Assembly: GCA_012514185.1 (NCBI GenBank) | Contig: JAAZAT010000070.1 | Location: forward strand, 1 to 40,433 | Direction: 5' to 3' | Length of the DNA stretch: 40,433 nt | From: Spirochaetales bacterium | GTDB lineage: Bacteria > Spirochaetota > Spirochaetia > Sphaerochaetales > Sphaerochaetaceae | Shown: in pieces, positions 16,374 through 23,494 of the stretch | Numbering within the stretch: position 1 is the first letter of the stretch | Layout of the letters: every line of letters starts with the position of its first letter | Made by a program: the position numbers and the translations under genes | The notes under the pieces: model-generated | The model's database searches: none | The model's input: the letters and a program-made list of their open reading frames with translations, nothing else | Told to the model about the DNA's origin: nothing

Positions 16374-16401
16374 AGTGTAAAGCATCATTGTATTTTGACA
16401 A
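16374..16401 (-). promoter_or_regulatory. Lipoprotein promoter, sharing its -35 with the opposite strand
   Basis: On the minus strand, TTGTCA (16396-16401), a 16-base spacer, and TACACT (16374-16379). It is 33 bases upstream of the lipoprotein ATG. Confidence 0.5.
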
Positions 16402-16422
16402 TATTGCGAATGTGTCTATCAG
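16395..16422 (+). promoter_or_regulatory. NUDIX gene promoter
   Basis: TTGACA (16395-16400), a 16-base spacer, and TATCAG (16417-16422). The -35 box overlaps that of the divergent lipoprotein promoter by five bases, so the two polymerases should compete. Confidence 0.45.
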
Positions 16423-16477
16423 CACAAAAAGTACATCTTGTATGGCGTTGAAAGCGTGGGGTGTGTATCATCGAGGC

Positions 16478-16912
16478 ATGAAACGAATACGTGCGTATCA
16501 CGGGGCAGGAATACTCTTTTGGACACGTGATGATGACGGAGCACCAACAATCCTGCTTGGAAAGCGAAGCATGAAACCCCAGAACCACCACTGGGCGTTT
16601 CCCGGTGGGGGCTGGGAAGGAGAAGACGGGTTTGACAGCGATGGCAACATCGCCTATCGCACCACCGCCATAAGGGAGTCGACCGAGGAGATGGGAATTG
16701 TCGTACCCGATCCTGATGGCCTGAAGTTGGTATGGTCCCTGGCCCTTCCCTTCTTTCACTACAAGGTCTTCTCCTATGAACTGGATCACAGAGTGACTCC
16801 GCCCGTCCTCTCAGAGTTCAGTGAGTATCGCTGGTGCACGTTGGAGAGTCTTCCAAAACCCATGGTACTCTTTGTCCACTCGCAAATTCGATCCTGGAAG
16901 CTCAGATCTTAA
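16478..16912 (+). CDS. NUDIX hydrolase
   Basis: About 144 residues. The Nudix box is present, with FPGGGWEGEDG followed by AIRESTEEMGI (the RExxEE part). It contains an insertion of about ten residues between its two halves, like the looser box of CoA- or ADP-ribose-type enzymes. It should cleave a nucleoside diphosphate linked to another moiety; the substrate is not readable. The start is uncertain: ATG 16478 begins right before the domain but has GAGG only one base away, whereas ATG 16442 (12 residues longer) has no ribosome site but lies about 13 bases after the expected transcription start. The gene ends at a strong two-way terminator. Confidence 0.82.
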   Translation: MKRIRAYHGAGILFWTRDDDGAPTILLGKRSMKPQNHHWAFPGGGWEGEDGFDSDGNIAYRTTAIRESTEEMGIVVPDPDGLKLVWSLALPFFHYKVFSYELDHRVTPPVLSEFSEYRWCTLESLPKPMVLFVHSQIRSWKLRS

Positions 16913-16940
16913 AAGAGGTGCCGGTTTGTCGGCACCTCTT
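16913..16940. terminator. Bidirectional terminator between NUDIX and the flavin oxidoreductase
   Basis: AAGAGGTGCCG and CGGCACCTCTT form an 11-bp perfect stem with a 6-base loop, directly after the NUDIX stop. On the minus strand it is followed by TTTT, so it can end both convergent transcripts. Confidence 0.85.
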
Positions 16941-16960
16941 GATATCTCCAGTACTCTTTG

Positions 16961-18871
16961 CTAGATGCAACGCACTGCATGATAGCCGTGGTGGACGGCA
17001 CTGAGAATGTTGTCAGGATTCTCGGCATCGCCGACCAGTGCACAGTCGATCTTGTCGGAGAGTTGGTCGTACAAGACGGTGTTGGCCTTGTAGCCGGCTG
17101 CAATGGCAACCGTATCGGCTTCGATCGTGTGCTTCTTGCCGTCCTTCTCATACACTACCATTCCGTTTTCAAAGGCAAGCACCTTTGCACTGGTGATCGC
17201 CTCAACCTTGGAGTCCTGAATCAACTGCCTGAGTGCTTGGTCGTTGTTCTTGCTATGACTGGTGGTCATCAGGATTTCCGGCAGCATCTCGATCATCGTC
17301 ACCGATTCAGCACTTTGCGCTGCGTGACAGGCGGTCTCACAACCGACGAGGCCTGCTCCGACGACAACAACCTTCTTGCCGTAGCTCTTCTTGGACGTAA
17401 GCAAATCGTTTGCACCTACAACCCAACTCTGGTCGATCCCCTTGATCGGAGGCATGACAGGAGTCGCACCGGTTGCGAAAATCACCTTGTCATAGTTTCC
17501 TCTCAGAATCTCTTCGGCACTGCCATCCTTCATCAAGGAAACCTTCACCGTGCTGCGGTGCAGTTTCTGGACCAGGAAGTCCACATAGTCCTTCACATCC
17601 TTCTTGAAAGAAGGCCCGCCGGCTGCCAAAAGCAAGCCGCCCAATACGTTGCGCTTTTCCCACAGCTCGACCTGCATGCCTCGTTCGGCTGCGGTCAAGG
17701 CAGCGGTGATGCCTCCCGGGCCACCACCGACAACAAGCACACGCTTATTAGGAGCGACCGGTCCGAGCGGATAGTAATCCTCGGCAAATGCATGGGGGTT
17801 TACTGCACACTGGAGAATCTTGCCGCTGAAGCCGGCATACAGACACTCGTTGCACCCGATGCACGGGGTGATATCGTAGGTTTCGTTCTTCTTGACTTTT
17901 TGCACCCAGTACGGATCGGCAATCGCCATATGCCCAAGTCCGATCATATCCGCCTTGCCGTCGACCAACGCCGCTTCTGCATCGGCAGGATTCTGCATCT
18001 TGCCCTGGGAGAGCACCGGAACGCCGACATGCTTCTTGATCTCTGCGGCGATGGGAAGCTGCACCATCGCAGGCTGGTATACTGTATTGATCGCCTTGTA
18101 CCAGGCCTCATAACAACCCACGTCGACATGCAGGGCGTCGACACCGGCTTGTTCGAGAATCTTGGCCATCTCGATTCCTTCGGCAAGCTCACGTCCGCCT
18201 TCCACCCCATGGTACGGAGTAAATTTGAAGAGGATCGGGAAACCAGGCCCGACAGCCTCGCGGATGGCCTTGACGCACTCAACCGAGAAACGCATCCGAT
18301 TTTCAAGACTTCCCCCATACTCATCGGTACGGGTATTCCACATGGTTGACTGGAACTGGTCCATCAGGTACCCGCCGTAACCGTGAAGCTCGACGGCATC
18401 AGCACCTGCACGCTTTGCAAACGCTGCACCCTCGCCCATTTTATTGACCAAAAATTGAATGTCTTCCTTGCTGAACGCCTTGCACTTCAAGCCGGGGAAC
18501 CAGAAGGAATCGACTTCGCTGACCGAATAGGGACGTACATCGGCGGTGGTGAACTGCATTCTTCCAAGACCAGGCGTCAGCTGGATGCACAGCTTGGCCC
18601 CATGGTTGTGTACCCTGCGGGCGAGGAAGTTCATCTGCTCGAACGACTTTGCTGTACCGATGACGTTGCATGCTTTTGCCTCATACTGCATGGTTACCTG
18701 GTTGGCACCGGTGATGATGAGCCCAAAACCACCCTTCGCCCGTTCCTCGTAGTAACGGATCGAACGGTCTGAAAAGGAACCATCCGGTTCGGTCTGCGTT
18801 CCCATAGGAGCCATATAGATGCGGTTGCGCAACTTCATCGCTGCAATGTTTGTCTGTTCAAGTAACTTCAT
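16961..18871 (-). CDS. NADH:flavin oxidoreductase / 2,4-dienoyl-CoA reductase (enoate reductase) family protein
   Basis: 636 residues in the classic layout. An old-yellow-enzyme TIM barrel with FMN covers about 1-330 (MAPMGTQTEPDGS near the start, and VELHGYGGYLMDQFQ then RTDEYGGSLENR). A 4Fe-4S cluster loop follows, with Cys spacing CIGCNEC and a fourth Cys in LQCAVNP. An FAD/NAD(P) domain completes the protein (VLVVGGGPGGITAALTAAER and KVVVVGAGLVGCETACHAAQ). Family members reduce activated C=C bonds of enoates, dienoyl-CoAs or bile-acid intermediates in anaerobes. GGAGG lies 7 bases before the ATG. It is divergent from a TetR regulator and has a palindromic operator just downstream of its promoter, so it is probably induced by its substrate. 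Confidence 0.92.
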   Translation of the reverse strand: MKLLEQTNIAAMKLRNRIYMAPMGTQTEPDGSFSDRSIRYYEERAKGGFGLIITGANQVTMQYEAKACNVIGTAKSFEQMNFLARRVHNHGAKLCIQLTPGLGRMQFTTADVRPYSVSEVDSFWFPGLKCKAFSKEDIQFLVNKMGEGAAFAKRAGADAVELHGYGGYLMDQFQSTMWNTRTDEYGGSLENRMRFSVECVKAIREAVGPGFPILFKFTPYHGVEGGRELAEGIEMAKILEQAGVDALHVDVGCYEAWYKAINTVYQPAMVQLPIAAEIKKHVGVPVLSQGKMQNPADAEAALVDGKADMIGLGHMAIADPYWVQKVKKNETYDITPCIGCNECLYAGFSGKILQCAVNPHAFAEDYYPLGPVAPNKRVLVVGGGPGGITAALTAAERGMQVELWEKRNVLGGLLLAAGGPSFKKDVKDYVDFLVQKLHRSTVKVSLMKDGSAEEILRGNYDKVIFATGATPVMPPIKGIDQSWVVGANDLLTSKKSYGKKVVVVGAGLVGCETACHAAQSAESVTMIEMLPEILMTTSHSKNNDQALRQLIQDSKVEAITSAKVLAFENGMVVYEKDGKKHTIEADTVAIAAGYKANTVLYDQLSDKIDCALVGDAENPDNILSAVHHGYHAVRCI

Positions 18872-18899
18872 GTGACATTCCTCCTGTCAGGTATTGATG

Positions 18900-18915
18900 T
18901 ATTACCGCGGTAATA
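18900..18915. promoter_or_regulatory. TetR operator 1 (TATTACC-GC-GGTAATA)
   Basis: A 16-base perfect palindrome, 29 bases upstream of the oxidoreductase ATG and downstream of its -10 box. Binding here would block transcription of the oxidoreductase. Its core, TACC-2-GGTA, is shared with the second site at 18977. Confidence 0.7.
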
Positions 18916-18934
18916 ATTTTGCTTACTTTAGCAC

Positions 18935-18963
18935 ACCATAACAATAAAAAACTTCTATGTCAA
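18935..18963 (-). promoter_or_regulatory. Strong promoter of the flavin oxidoreductase
   Basis: On the minus strand, a perfect TTGACA (18958-18963), a 17-base spacer with a T-run, and TATGGT (18935-18940). It lies between the two operator palindromes. Confidence 0.65.
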
Positions 18964-18976
18964 TCATTTTTTATCG

Positions 18977-18990
18977 ATACCTTGGTATCT
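18977..18990. promoter_or_regulatory. TetR operator 2 (GATACC-TT-GGTATC)
   Basis: A 14-base inverted repeat with the same TACC-2-GGTA core as operator 1. Its centre is 76 bases away from the first, on the TetR-gene side. It probably serves autoregulation. Confidence 0.6.
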
Positions 18991-19050
18991 ATAACTGACC
19001 TTGTTGCCATGGTGAAGTTCTGCTACAGTAAAAAAGAAGGGGTGACCTAT

Positions 19051-19620
19051 ATGGATATGAAGGCATACATCATTGCCAAGGGCGGCGAGTTGTTCAAGGA
19101 GAAAGGGTATGAAGCGGTCACCGTCAACGATATCTGCACTGCCTGCGACATCACAAAAACCACGTTTTATTACCATCTTTCATCCAAGCAGGATATCCTG
19201 CTTCAGCTGTACGATGTCATCGTCGACAACCTGACCCCGATGCTCAGGCAAATGATCCACCTCGACTCCAGCTGGGAACAAATCAAGTTGCTGTTCGAAC
19301 ACCTGATCACCGCCTTTATTGCATTGGGTCCTGACTTGAACAGCCAGTTGCTCATCGTCAACCTGCAACGCAAGGAACGTGCGTTGGATGTCCGTACAAA
19401 CCTGCAGGAAATTGCCGTCGACCTCATCGCCCAAGGGCAGAAACGAGGACAAATCCGCAATACCAATGATCCTGCAAGTCTTTATGCAGCGGCAGCCTAC
19501 ATGTTCACCGGCTATGAATACATGTGGTGCACGCTTCGCGGAGAGTTTGCCTGGAAGGATTTGTTCTTTGCTTCGTTGGAGTCCCTGCTCGATATAGAGC
19601 CGAAGCTGCGCTCACACTAA
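19051..19620 (+). CDS. TetR-family transcriptional regulator
   Basis: About 189 residues. The N-terminal helix-turn-helix (EAVTVNDICTACDITKTTFY, then YHLSSKQDILLQLYD, about 22-57) is typical of TetR repressors, and the all-helical rest would bind a small ligand. GAAGGGGTGA lies before ATG 19051; a second ATG two codons later is also possible. An earlier in-frame opening from 18919 runs through the operator and promoter region and is not used. It is divergent from the enoate-reductase-type gene, and the gap holds two related palindromes, so it very likely represses that gene and itself. It ends at a stem-loop shared with the AraC-type gene. Confidence 0.88.
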   Translation: MDMKAYIIAKGGELFKEKGYEAVTVNDICTACDITKTTFYYHLSSKQDILLQLYDVIVDNLTPMLRQMIHLDSSWEQIKLLFEHLITAFIALGPDLNSQLLIVNLQRKERALDVRTNLQEIAVDLIAQGQKRGQIRNTNDPASLYAAAAYMFTGYEYMWCTLRGEFAWKDLFFASLESLLDIEPKLRSH

Positions 19621-19621
19621 G

Positions 19622-19646
19622 CCCCCTTCCCATAACAGGAAGGGGG
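19622..19646. terminator. Bidirectional stem-loop between TetR and AraC-type genes
   Basis: CCCCCTTCC and GGAAGGGGG form a 9-bp stem with a 7-base loop one base after the TetR stop. It lacks a long T-run on either strand but sits between convergent genes. Confidence 0.65.
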
Positions 19647-19657
19647 ACAATAGATTT

Positions 19658-20530
19658 TCAAGCCTTGTTCACCGGCCGTACGGGCCTTGCTTCGATGTAG
19701 CCGCGATAGCCCATCGGGGCAAGCTGGAACCTGGGACCGTCCTCATCGGCCCACTGATACCCATAGAGAGTCGGATCGTAGGTCTTCATCAACTCCCAAA
19801 GGTTGGTGATTGCACTTTCAAACTTCTCTTCGTCAAAGGGAGGGCCTTGGAACACCATCATCGAGCAGGCAGGCAACGTGATGATATGAAACCCTTCAGG
19901 TATGGCACCGGTAAACGAGAGAGGAACCTCCACTCCCTGCAGGTACTCGCCAGTCCCCAATTTTCTCAGGTTCTCAGGCATCCACATTCCTATGGGTTCA
20001 AACAGGGCTCCTTCGATAGAGCCCAGGATATCCCAAATATCACACCCTACTTCCTCGCAATACTCAAAGTAATGCGTTGCCTTATGGGCAAACTTAACCA
20101 CTGCTTTCCGTTCCGGCCGCTGGACAACCTGGACAAAAACCGTTTCCATACGTGTTTCTCCTTCGCTGTTTGGTGTAAGGGTCGATCGCTGATGATAAGC
20201 GGCAAGAGCTTTGCGGAATGCAGAGGGATTCATACCGAACTGCTTGGTGAAGGCACGCGTGAATCCTTCATGCGAGTCGAATACGAACTCAAATGCTACA
20301 TCTACAATACTCCGATCACTCGTACCCAAGGCATGGGCTGCAGAAGCAAGCCGCCTGCTTCGGATATACGAAAACGGGGCGCAACCGGTTGCTTCCTTGA
20401 ACAGCCTCTGTGCATGCCATGGTGAATACGCAGCAGCCGATGACAGAGCGCTTTGGGTGATTGGATCATCCAAATGCTCTTCAATGTAGGAGAGCATCCG
20501 CATCACCGCACGCTTTTGAAACTCATCCAT
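19658..20530 (-). CDS. AraC-family regulator with a GyrI-like effector domain
   Basis: About 290 residues. The N-terminal 105 residues are an AraC-type double helix-turn-helix (DPITQSALSSAAAYSPWHAQ, then RLFKEATGCAPFSYIRSRRL and FDSHEGFTRAFTKQFGMNP). From about 130 on, a GyrI/AraC-effector domain follows (VQVVQRPERKAVVKFAH to the end), which in relatives such as Rob or BmrR-type proteins binds small hydrophobic drugs or metabolites. The ATG at 20530 is chosen; GGAGG lies 12 bases upstream and the longer start at 20575 gives an unconserved leader. The gene stands alone, convergent with the TetR gene and divergent from the DeoR operon, so its targets are unknown. Confidence 0.85.
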   Translation of the reverse strand: MDEFQKRAVMRMLSYIEEHLDDPITQSALSSAAAYSPWHAQRLFKEATGCAPFSYIRSRRLASAAHALGTSDRSIVDVAFEFVFDSHEGFTRAFTKQFGMNPSAFRKALAAYHQRSTLTPNSEGETRMETVFVQVVQRPERKAVVKFAHKATHYFEYCEEVGCDIWDILGSIEGALFEPIGMWMPENLRKLGTGEYLQGVEVPLSFTGAIPEGFHIITLPACSMMVFQGPPFDEEKFESAITNLWELMKTYDPTLYGYQWADEDGPRFQLAPMGYRGYIEARPVRPVNKA

Positions 20531-20692
20531 CTTCAATCTCGTCCTCCAGCTTGATCCTAGTACAACGCCGTACACCTTTCTTGACCGTCCTTGCTAGTAT
20601 CGCATCAAATGATCGATTCTTGCATTCATGATTCCCTATGAAAATCATATTTTTTCAATTATTTATCAGAATTATTCATTTATTGATTTTTC

Positions 20693-20721
20693 TAGACAAC
20701 AAGAATCTTCAATGCTACAGT
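20693..20721 (+). promoter_or_regulatory. Candidate promoter of the deoR-mtnP-mtnA-ABC operon
   Basis: TAGACA (20693-20698), a 17-base spacer, and TACAGT (20716-20721). An AT-rich stretch of about 55 bases (20641-20695) lies directly upstream and could act as an UP element. The mRNA leader would be about 78 bases. Confidence 0.45.
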
Positions 20722-20802
20722 TGAAGAAAAGAAGTCAGGAAGGGAGTTTTGTACATCAGCACCTGTTTTCGGTGTACAATTGAAGATAAGGAGAGTCCAG
20801 GA
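20716..20802. repeat. Imperfect direct repeat with a TGTACA inverted pair upstream of deoR
   Basis: TACAGTTGAAGAAAAG (from 20716) and TACAATTGAAGATAAG (from 20775) match at 14 of 16 bases, 59 bases apart, and the similarity continues into AGTC/GTCC-AGGA. Between and overlapping them, TTGTACA (20749-20755) and TGTACAA (20773-20779) form an inverted pair with centres 24 bases apart. The first copy overlaps the candidate -10 box and the second runs into the deoR ribosome site. This is a plausible operator for the DeoR protein. Confidence 0.5.
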
Positions 20803-20804
20803 GC

Positions 20805-21554
20805 ATGATCCCATACGTCCGCCAGAGCCAGATCTACTCATACATCAAGATGAAGCAGATTGCATATATCGATGAGCTCCTGGATTTGGCCAAAGTATCG
20901 CTTCCCACCGTGCGTCGCGACCTCAAGAAGCTGGAAGAAGAAGGAAAAATCATCCTGCTCAACGGCGGTGGTGTCAAGCTTTCTGAGGAAGAGAAGCACT
21001 CGGTTGTTGCAAGATTGGAGGTCCAGGCAGACGAAAAGTACCTGATTTGCAACAAGGCCGCCTCCCTGCTTGAGAACGATGAGTTTATCTATGTCGGGCC
21101 GGGGACAACCGAAGACTACCTGATTGGTTTCTTGGCGGGGAAAAACATCACCGTAGTCACCAACGGCATCTATCATGTTCCGAAGCTGTTGGAATACCAC
21201 ATCAAGACCATTGTGATCGGGGGGAGGCTCGACCACAACTACGGCATCACCTGCGGACCAGAGGTACTGGAGGAGCTCGATCGGATGAACTTCTCCACGG
21301 CCCTGATCGGAGCAAGCGCCGTGTCAGATTCTGGCGTCTCTTCATTCGACCGGGATGTCTCGGTGATCAATCGAAAAGTCCTTTCCAGGTCAAAAAAGCG
21401 CATCCTCTTGGTTGATTCAACCAAATTCAGCGCCTTCTCACATCATGTATTCGCTCGCATAGAGGATTTTAACCACATTATCACCACGGCTAAAGCAGGT
21501 GTCGATAGCAGGGACATGGCCAACCTTGTCCTTGCCGATACCGCTGATTTATAA
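20805..21554 (+). CDS. DeoR-family transcriptional regulator of the nucleoside salvage operon
   Basis: 249 residues. The N-terminal winged helix is present (KMKQIAYIDELLDLAKVSLP, then TVRRDLKKLEEEGKIILLNG, the classic DeoR recognition pattern), followed by the DeoR sensor domain (YVGPGTTEDYLIGFLAGKNI, TNGIYHVPKLL, TIVIGGRL and LVDSTKFSAFSHHVF). Family members sense phosphorylated sugars. Here the likely ligand would be a product of the next two genes, such as (methylthio)ribose-1-phosphate or ribulose-1-phosphate; this is inferred from context only. CAGGAG lies right before the ATG. It is first in the operon, 18 bases from the phosphorylase gene, and repeats suited to autoregulation lie upstream. 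Confidence 0.88.
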   Translation: MIPYVRQSQIYSYIKMKQIAYIDELLDLAKVSLPTVRRDLKKLEEEGKIILLNGGGVKLSEEEKHSVVARLEVQADEKYLICNKAASLLENDEFIYVGPGTTEDYLIGFLAGKNITVVTNGIYHVPKLLEYHIKTIVIGGRLDHNYGITCGPEVLEELDRMNFSTALIGASAVSDSGVSSFDRDVSVINRKVLSRSKKRILLVDSTKFSAFSHHVFARIEDFNHIITTAKAGVDSRDMANLVLADTADL

Positions 21555-21572
21555 CAGGAAAAGGTGTTTTGC

Positions 21573-22346
21573 ATGAATAAAGCAATTATCGGAGGAACCG
21601 GAGTCGGCTCGCTTGCGAACCTGAAAGGTCCCTTTGAGACGGAAACAGCATACGGGACGGTTCAAACCTATCGTTTTTCCCTGGGCGAAGAAGAGATTCT
21701 TTTCTTACCCAGACACGGAAGCGGTCATACGACACCGCCGCATGCCATCAACTATCGCGCCCAGATGGCCGCCTTGAAACAAGAGGGCATACGCTATGTC
21801 TACGCGCTGGCGACCAGCGGTTCCATGGACCCATCGATCAGTGAAGGCTCGATCGTGGTGATCGAGGACTTTCTTGACTTCACCACCGGCCGCATCAAGA
21901 CCTTCTTTGACGGCAGCGACCACAAGGTTGCCCATGTCGACATGAGCGATCCCTACTGCAGGAACTTGAAGAGTTTGTTTGTTCAGCATGCAAACAGACA
22001 AGGAGTCGACTTGTACACTGGAGGGGTGTATGTGTGCACCGAAGGCCCGCGGTTCGAAGGCAAGGCTGAAATCGCCATGATGCAGAAACTCGGGGGTACG
22101 CTGGTCGGCATGACCGGCATTCCTGAAGTCTTTTTGGCAAAGGAGCTTGGACTTTGTTACGCTGCCATCGGCATGATTTCCAATATGGCCTGCGGTATAC
22201 GCAATGAGAACCTGGCACGCATCGACCACGGACAAAGAATTAGTGAAGCAAAGGAAGCGGTGATGAAAATCATCACACACGTGTTTTCCACCAGCGTTCT
22301 CGACCAAGACCATTGTGACTGCTCCAACGCAGTTCTCTACTTATAA
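21573..22346 (+). CDS. mtnP: Purine nucleoside phosphorylase of the MTAP/MTIP family
   Basis: About 257 residues, with the family's phosphate-binding RHGSGH at 47-52, the PHAINYRAQ segment, ATSGSMDPSISEGSIVV, CTEGPRFEGKAEI and GTLVGMTGIPEVFLAKELGL. It should split methylthioadenosine or a related 5'-modified nucleoside with phosphate into a base and 5-modified ribose-1-phosphate. The purine-contact segment reads SNMACG: Asn204 and Ala206 stand where human MTAP has Asp220 and Asp222. This resembles enzymes that prefer 6-oxopurines (methylthioinosine phosphorylase). The true substrate may thus be an inosine rather than an adenosine. ATG 21573 has GGAAAAGG upstream. The isomerase gene follows after 13 bases and uses the sugar phosphate made here. 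Confidence 0.86.
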   Translation: MNKAIIGGTGVGSLANLKGPFETETAYGTVQTYRFSLGEEEILFLPRHGSGHTTPPHAINYRAQMAALKQEGIRYVYALATSGSMDPSISEGSIVVIEDFLDFTTGRIKTFFDGSDHKVAHVDMSDPYCRNLKSLFVQHANRQGVDLYTGGVYVCTEGPRFEGKAEIAMMQKLGGTLVGMTGIPEVFLAKELGLCYAAIGMISNMACGIRNENLARIDHGQRISEAKEAVMKIITHVFSTSVLDQDHCDCSNAVLYL

Positions 22347-22359
22347 AGAAGGAGAAGCG

Positions 22360-23424
22360 ATGCACACCACCATCCCAGTCAGTCTGCAGCACGATCCCGA
22401 ACGATTGGTTCTGCTCGACCAGACTAAACTCCCCGAACAAGAGCTGTTCTTGTATTTGGATAGCAGGGACTCAATCTACGAAGCCATCAAGAAGCTTCGG
22501 GTGCGGGGAGCCCCGGCCATCGGCATAGCTGCCGCCTACGGAATGTATGTCTGCCTTGCCCGGCAGAGCTATCCGAGCATGGAGGCCATGGCGCATGATT
22601 TTTCTGTCTTGAAGCACTACTTTGCCTCAAGCCGTCCGACCGCCGTCAACCTGTTCTGGGCCCTTGAGCGCATGCAAAAGCGCTTTGACGCAGAGTTGGC
22701 CCTGGAAGGGGCAAGCCGCAGCAGCATCCTCAACGCCCTGCTTGAAGAGAGCTCGGCCATCTTTGCCGAAGACCAGGCTATGAGCATCGCCATCGGAGAA
22801 CATGGGCTCGCGCTTTTTGACAAGCAAAAGCATTGGGGTGTGATGACCCACTGCAACGCCGGGGGCTTGGCCACCAGCGGCTATGGCACCGCCCTCGCCC
22901 CGCTCTATCTCGGTCATGAGCAGGGTTACTCGTTCAGCATCTACGCGAATGAGACCAGGCCGCTTTTGCAGGGCAGCCGCCTGACCGCTTATGAGCTGGC
23001 CAAAGGAGGGCTCGATGTCACCATCCTCTGCGACAACATGGCCTCCTTGGTGATGAAGGAAGGAAAAATCGATGCTGTCATCGTCGGGGCCGACCGAATC
23101 GCGGCCAATGGCGATACCGCCAACAAGATCGGCACTTCGGGGGTTGCAATCCTCGCAAAACATTACGGCATTCCTTTCTATGTAGCAGCCCCCAGTTCCA
23201 CATTCGACCTTGCCACCAAGCATGGCAGCGACATCGAAATCGAACAGCGCGACGGCGAGGAAGTGGTCAACGGTTTCGGCAGGCGCACCGGACCTGTGGA
23301 TGTGCAGGTCTACAACCCGGCCTTCGATGTGACTGATGCCGCTTTCATCACGGCCATCATCACCGAGAAGGGGATCATCAAGAACCCGACAACCGAGAAG
23401 GTAGCAAAGCACTTGCATGGTTGA
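22360..23424 (+). CDS. mtnA: S-methyl-5-thioribose-1-phosphate isomerase
   Basis: About 354 residues, the family's normal length. It carries RVRGAPAIGIAAAYGMY, the catalytic Cys165 in MTHCNAGGLATSGYGTALAP, and Asp245 in VGADRIAANGDTANKIGT. The 80-residue separation equals that of Cys160 and Asp240 in the Bacillus enzyme. It converts methylthioribose-1-phosphate (or 5-deoxyribose-1-phosphate) to the ribulose form in the cytoplasm. GAAGGAG lies before the ATG at 22360. It directly follows the phosphorylase that makes its substrate. None of the usual next steps (mtnB, mtnK, mtnC, mtnD, or a class II aldolase of the DHAP shunt) is in the window, so the fate of the product must depend on genes elsewhere. 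Relation to eIF2B-like proteins is excluded by the intact active site. Confidence 0.94.
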   Translation: MHTTIPVSLQHDPERLVLLDQTKLPEQELFLYLDSRDSIYEAIKKLRVRGAPAIGIAAAYGMYVCLARQSYPSMEAMAHDFSVLKHYFASSRPTAVNLFWALERMQKRFDAELALEGASRSSILNALLEESSAIFAEDQAMSIAIGEHGLALFDKQKHWGVMTHCNAGGLATSGYGTALAPLYLGHEQGYSFSIYANETRPLLQGSRLTAYELAKGGLDVTILCDNMASLVMKEGKIDAVIVGADRIAANGDTANKIGTSGVAILAKHYGIPFYVAAPSSTFDLATKHGSDIEIEQRDGEEVVNGFGRRTGPVDVQVYNPAFDVTDAAFITAIITEKGIIKNPTTEKVAKHLHG

Positions 23425-23448
23425 CGGGTTGGATATTGCAAAAGCGCG

Positions 23449-23462
23449 ACCATCTTGATGGT
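23449..23462. promoter_or_regulatory. Inverted repeat ACCATC-TT-GATGGT between mtnA and the Bmp gene
   Basis: A 14-base inverted repeat in the 70-base gap before the binding-protein gene. It could be an operator for an internal promoter or a small hairpin in the mRNA. Confidence 0.3.
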
Positions 23463-23494
23463 GGTTGCTGGTATTTCCAAGTAAGGAGAAGGTT

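Noticed and set aside
16958-18349. A 463-codon open frame opposite the enoate-reductase-type gene
   Set aside because: It shadows a well-conserved gene and shows no family pattern.
22360-23424. An eIF2B-like regulatory protein rather than MtnA
   Set aside because: The catalytic Cys165 and Asp245 and their spacing match true methylthioribose-1-phosphate isomerases.
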